From Propionibacteriaceae bacterium (GTDB lineage Bacteria > Actinomycetota > Actinomycetes > Propionibacteriales > Propionibacteriaceae): a stretch of 6,699 bases of DNA. How positions within the stretch are numbered: the stretch's first letter is position 1; each line of letters starts with the position of its first letter. The notes below the pieces were generated by a model. The model saw only the letters and a list, made by a program, of their open reading frames with translations. It had not been told where the DNA came from and searched no databases. The stretch lies in the NCBI GenBank assembly GCA_031268065.1, contig JAIRXX010000094.1:1-6699 (forward strand). The letters run 5' to 3'. A program made the position numbers and the translations under genes. Positions 6,271 to 6,699 of this stretch are shown in pieces.

Positions 6271-6288
6271 GTGTTGGGCGTGTTGGGC
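6271..6288 (+). repeat. Tandem nine-base direct repeat upstream of pruA
   Basis: GTGTTGGGC occurs twice with no gap (6271-6279 and 6280-6288). If transcription starts at the pruA ATG, the repeat spans about -57 to -40, where an activator would bind next to RNA polymerase. No strong -35 hexamer is visible, which fits an activator-dependent promoter. The binding protein is unknown; proline-catabolism genes in mycobacteria are known to be under a dedicated activator (PruC). Confidence 0.4.
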
Positions 6289-6315
6289 AATTCCAAGGCG
6301 GGCGGCGATTAGCGG

Positions 6316-6321
6316 TAACAT
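6316..6321 (+). promoter_or_regulatory. pruA: -10 element for a probable leaderless pruA transcript
   Basis: TAACAT fits TANNNT and ends exactly six bases before ATG 6328. That spacing would put the transcription start on the A of the start codon. No Shine-Dalgarno sequence is visible before this ATG. Leaderless mRNAs with this layout are common in actinobacteria. The -35 region is weak (best guess TTCCAA at 6291-6296, spacing 19). Confidence 0.5.
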
Positions 6322-6327
6322 GCCTGC

Positions 6328-6699
6328 ATGGACGCTATTACCGTTGCACCGAAACCCACAAATGAACCTGTCTACAGCTATGCCCCCGGCACTGTCGAAC
6401 GGGCTGCCGTCGAAGCCGAGTTGGCCAAGCAATATCATGCCGATCCGATTGAATTCACTGGAACCTATGGCGCTGAGCGCCGTCCGGGTTCCGGCGAAGA
6501 ATTGAAGGTGGTGATGCCTTCCGAGCACGCCCACCTGCTTGGAACCGTCCACCAGTCCACCGCGCAGGACGCCCAGGCGGCGATTGACGCGGCGCTGGGA
6601 GCAGCGCCCGAGTGGTCAACGGCATCCCTGGACGACCGGGCGGCGATCTTCCTGCGCGCCGCCGAACTGATCACCGGCCCGTATCGGGCGAAGATCAAC
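6328..6699 (+). CDS. pruA: L-glutamate gamma-semialdehyde (P5C) dehydrogenase PruA, N-terminal part (partial)
   Basis: The frame is open from ATG 6328 to the window end (124 codons) and continues beyond it. PruA is a cytoplasmic NAD-dependent aldehyde dehydrogenase that oxidises glutamate semialdehyde, the open form of pyrroline-5-carboxylate, to glutamate in proline and arginine breakdown. The start MDAITVAPKPTNEPVYSYAP, then VERAAVEAEL, VVMPSEHAHLLGTVHQST, AQAAIDAALGAAPEW and LDDRAAIFLRAAELITGPYR, follow the N-terminus of actinobacterial PruA (about 540 residues), including the mycobacterial form, almost segment by segment. This part builds the oligomerisation and early NAD-binding region; the catalytic Cys and Glu lie outside the window. 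The MDAIT beginning supports the start despite the absence of a ribosome binding site. Confidence 0.93.
   Translation, partial: MDAITVAPKPTNEPVYSYAPGTVERAAVEAELAKQYHADPIEFTGTYGAERRPGSGEELKVVMPSEHAHLLGTVHQSTAQDAQAAIDAALGAAPEWSTASLDDRAAIFLRAAELITGPYRAKIN

Larger units (their letters stand above)
6179..6327. other. Intergenic spacer before pruA
   Basis: I see no coding potential of its own. It holds a weak six-base inverted repeat GCGCTC/GAGCGC (6192-6197 and 6209-6214) with an 11-base loop and no T-run, a possible but poor terminator for the upstream pair. It also holds a tandem direct repeat and a -10-like element close to pruA, listed separately. Confidence 0.5.

Noticed and set aside
6269..6505. 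Small plus-strand frame starting at ATG 6320 region and the minus-strand frame 6175-6552
   Set aside because: Both overlap the start of pruA, whose translation matches known PruA N-termini closely; these are frame shadows.

Overview
The window looks like chromosomal DNA of a GC-rich actinomycete (Actinomycetota). The evidence is a 942-residue SecA with a C-terminal zinc tail, a protein of the actinobacterial Rv3235 family (DUF6459), a WS/DGAT-type acyltransferase homologue, a DUF6912-like protein, and a pruA whose N-terminus resembles mycobacterial PruA. Genus and order cannot be fixed from the sequence alone. No mobile element, CRISPR array, tRNA or rRNA gene was seen.

Layout from left to right. 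Positions 3-113 hold the last residues of an amino-acid ABC transporter permease, which overlaps by three bases the ATPase gene of the same transporter (110-928). A two-part hairpin (929-960) closes that operon. secA follows (1014-3842) and ends in a strong hairpin that includes its own stop codon (3840-3873). Facing secA is a minus-strand gene for an Rv3235-family protein (3915-4394). A divergent regulatory region of about 174 bases (4395-4568) is dense with symmetrical elements and contains a perfect DnaA-box sequence. It leads into a two-gene plus-strand operon: a short WS/DGAT-like protein with a degraded active-site motif (4569-5744), and a DUF6912-like protein whose start codon shares one base with the preceding stop (5744-6178). 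After a 149-base spacer, pruA begins at 6328 and runs off the end of the window; it is probably a leaderless transcript.

The genes fall into unrelated jobs: amino-acid uptake, protein export, and proline/arginine catabolism (P5C dehydrogenase). The middle block is the puzzling part. From memory, the order and orientation secA / Rv3235-family / WS-DGAT match the region around secA1, Rv3235 and Rv3234c (tgs3) in Mycobacterium tuberculosis. This suggests an old, conserved actinobacterial neighbourhood. The acyltransferase here has lost the first His and the Asp of the HHxxxDG motif, so its retention in a translationally coupled pair with a DUF6912 protein hints at a role other than ordinary wax ester or triacylglycerol synthesis. 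That block is the best candidate for undescribed biology, but it is not a recognisable new defence or mobile system.
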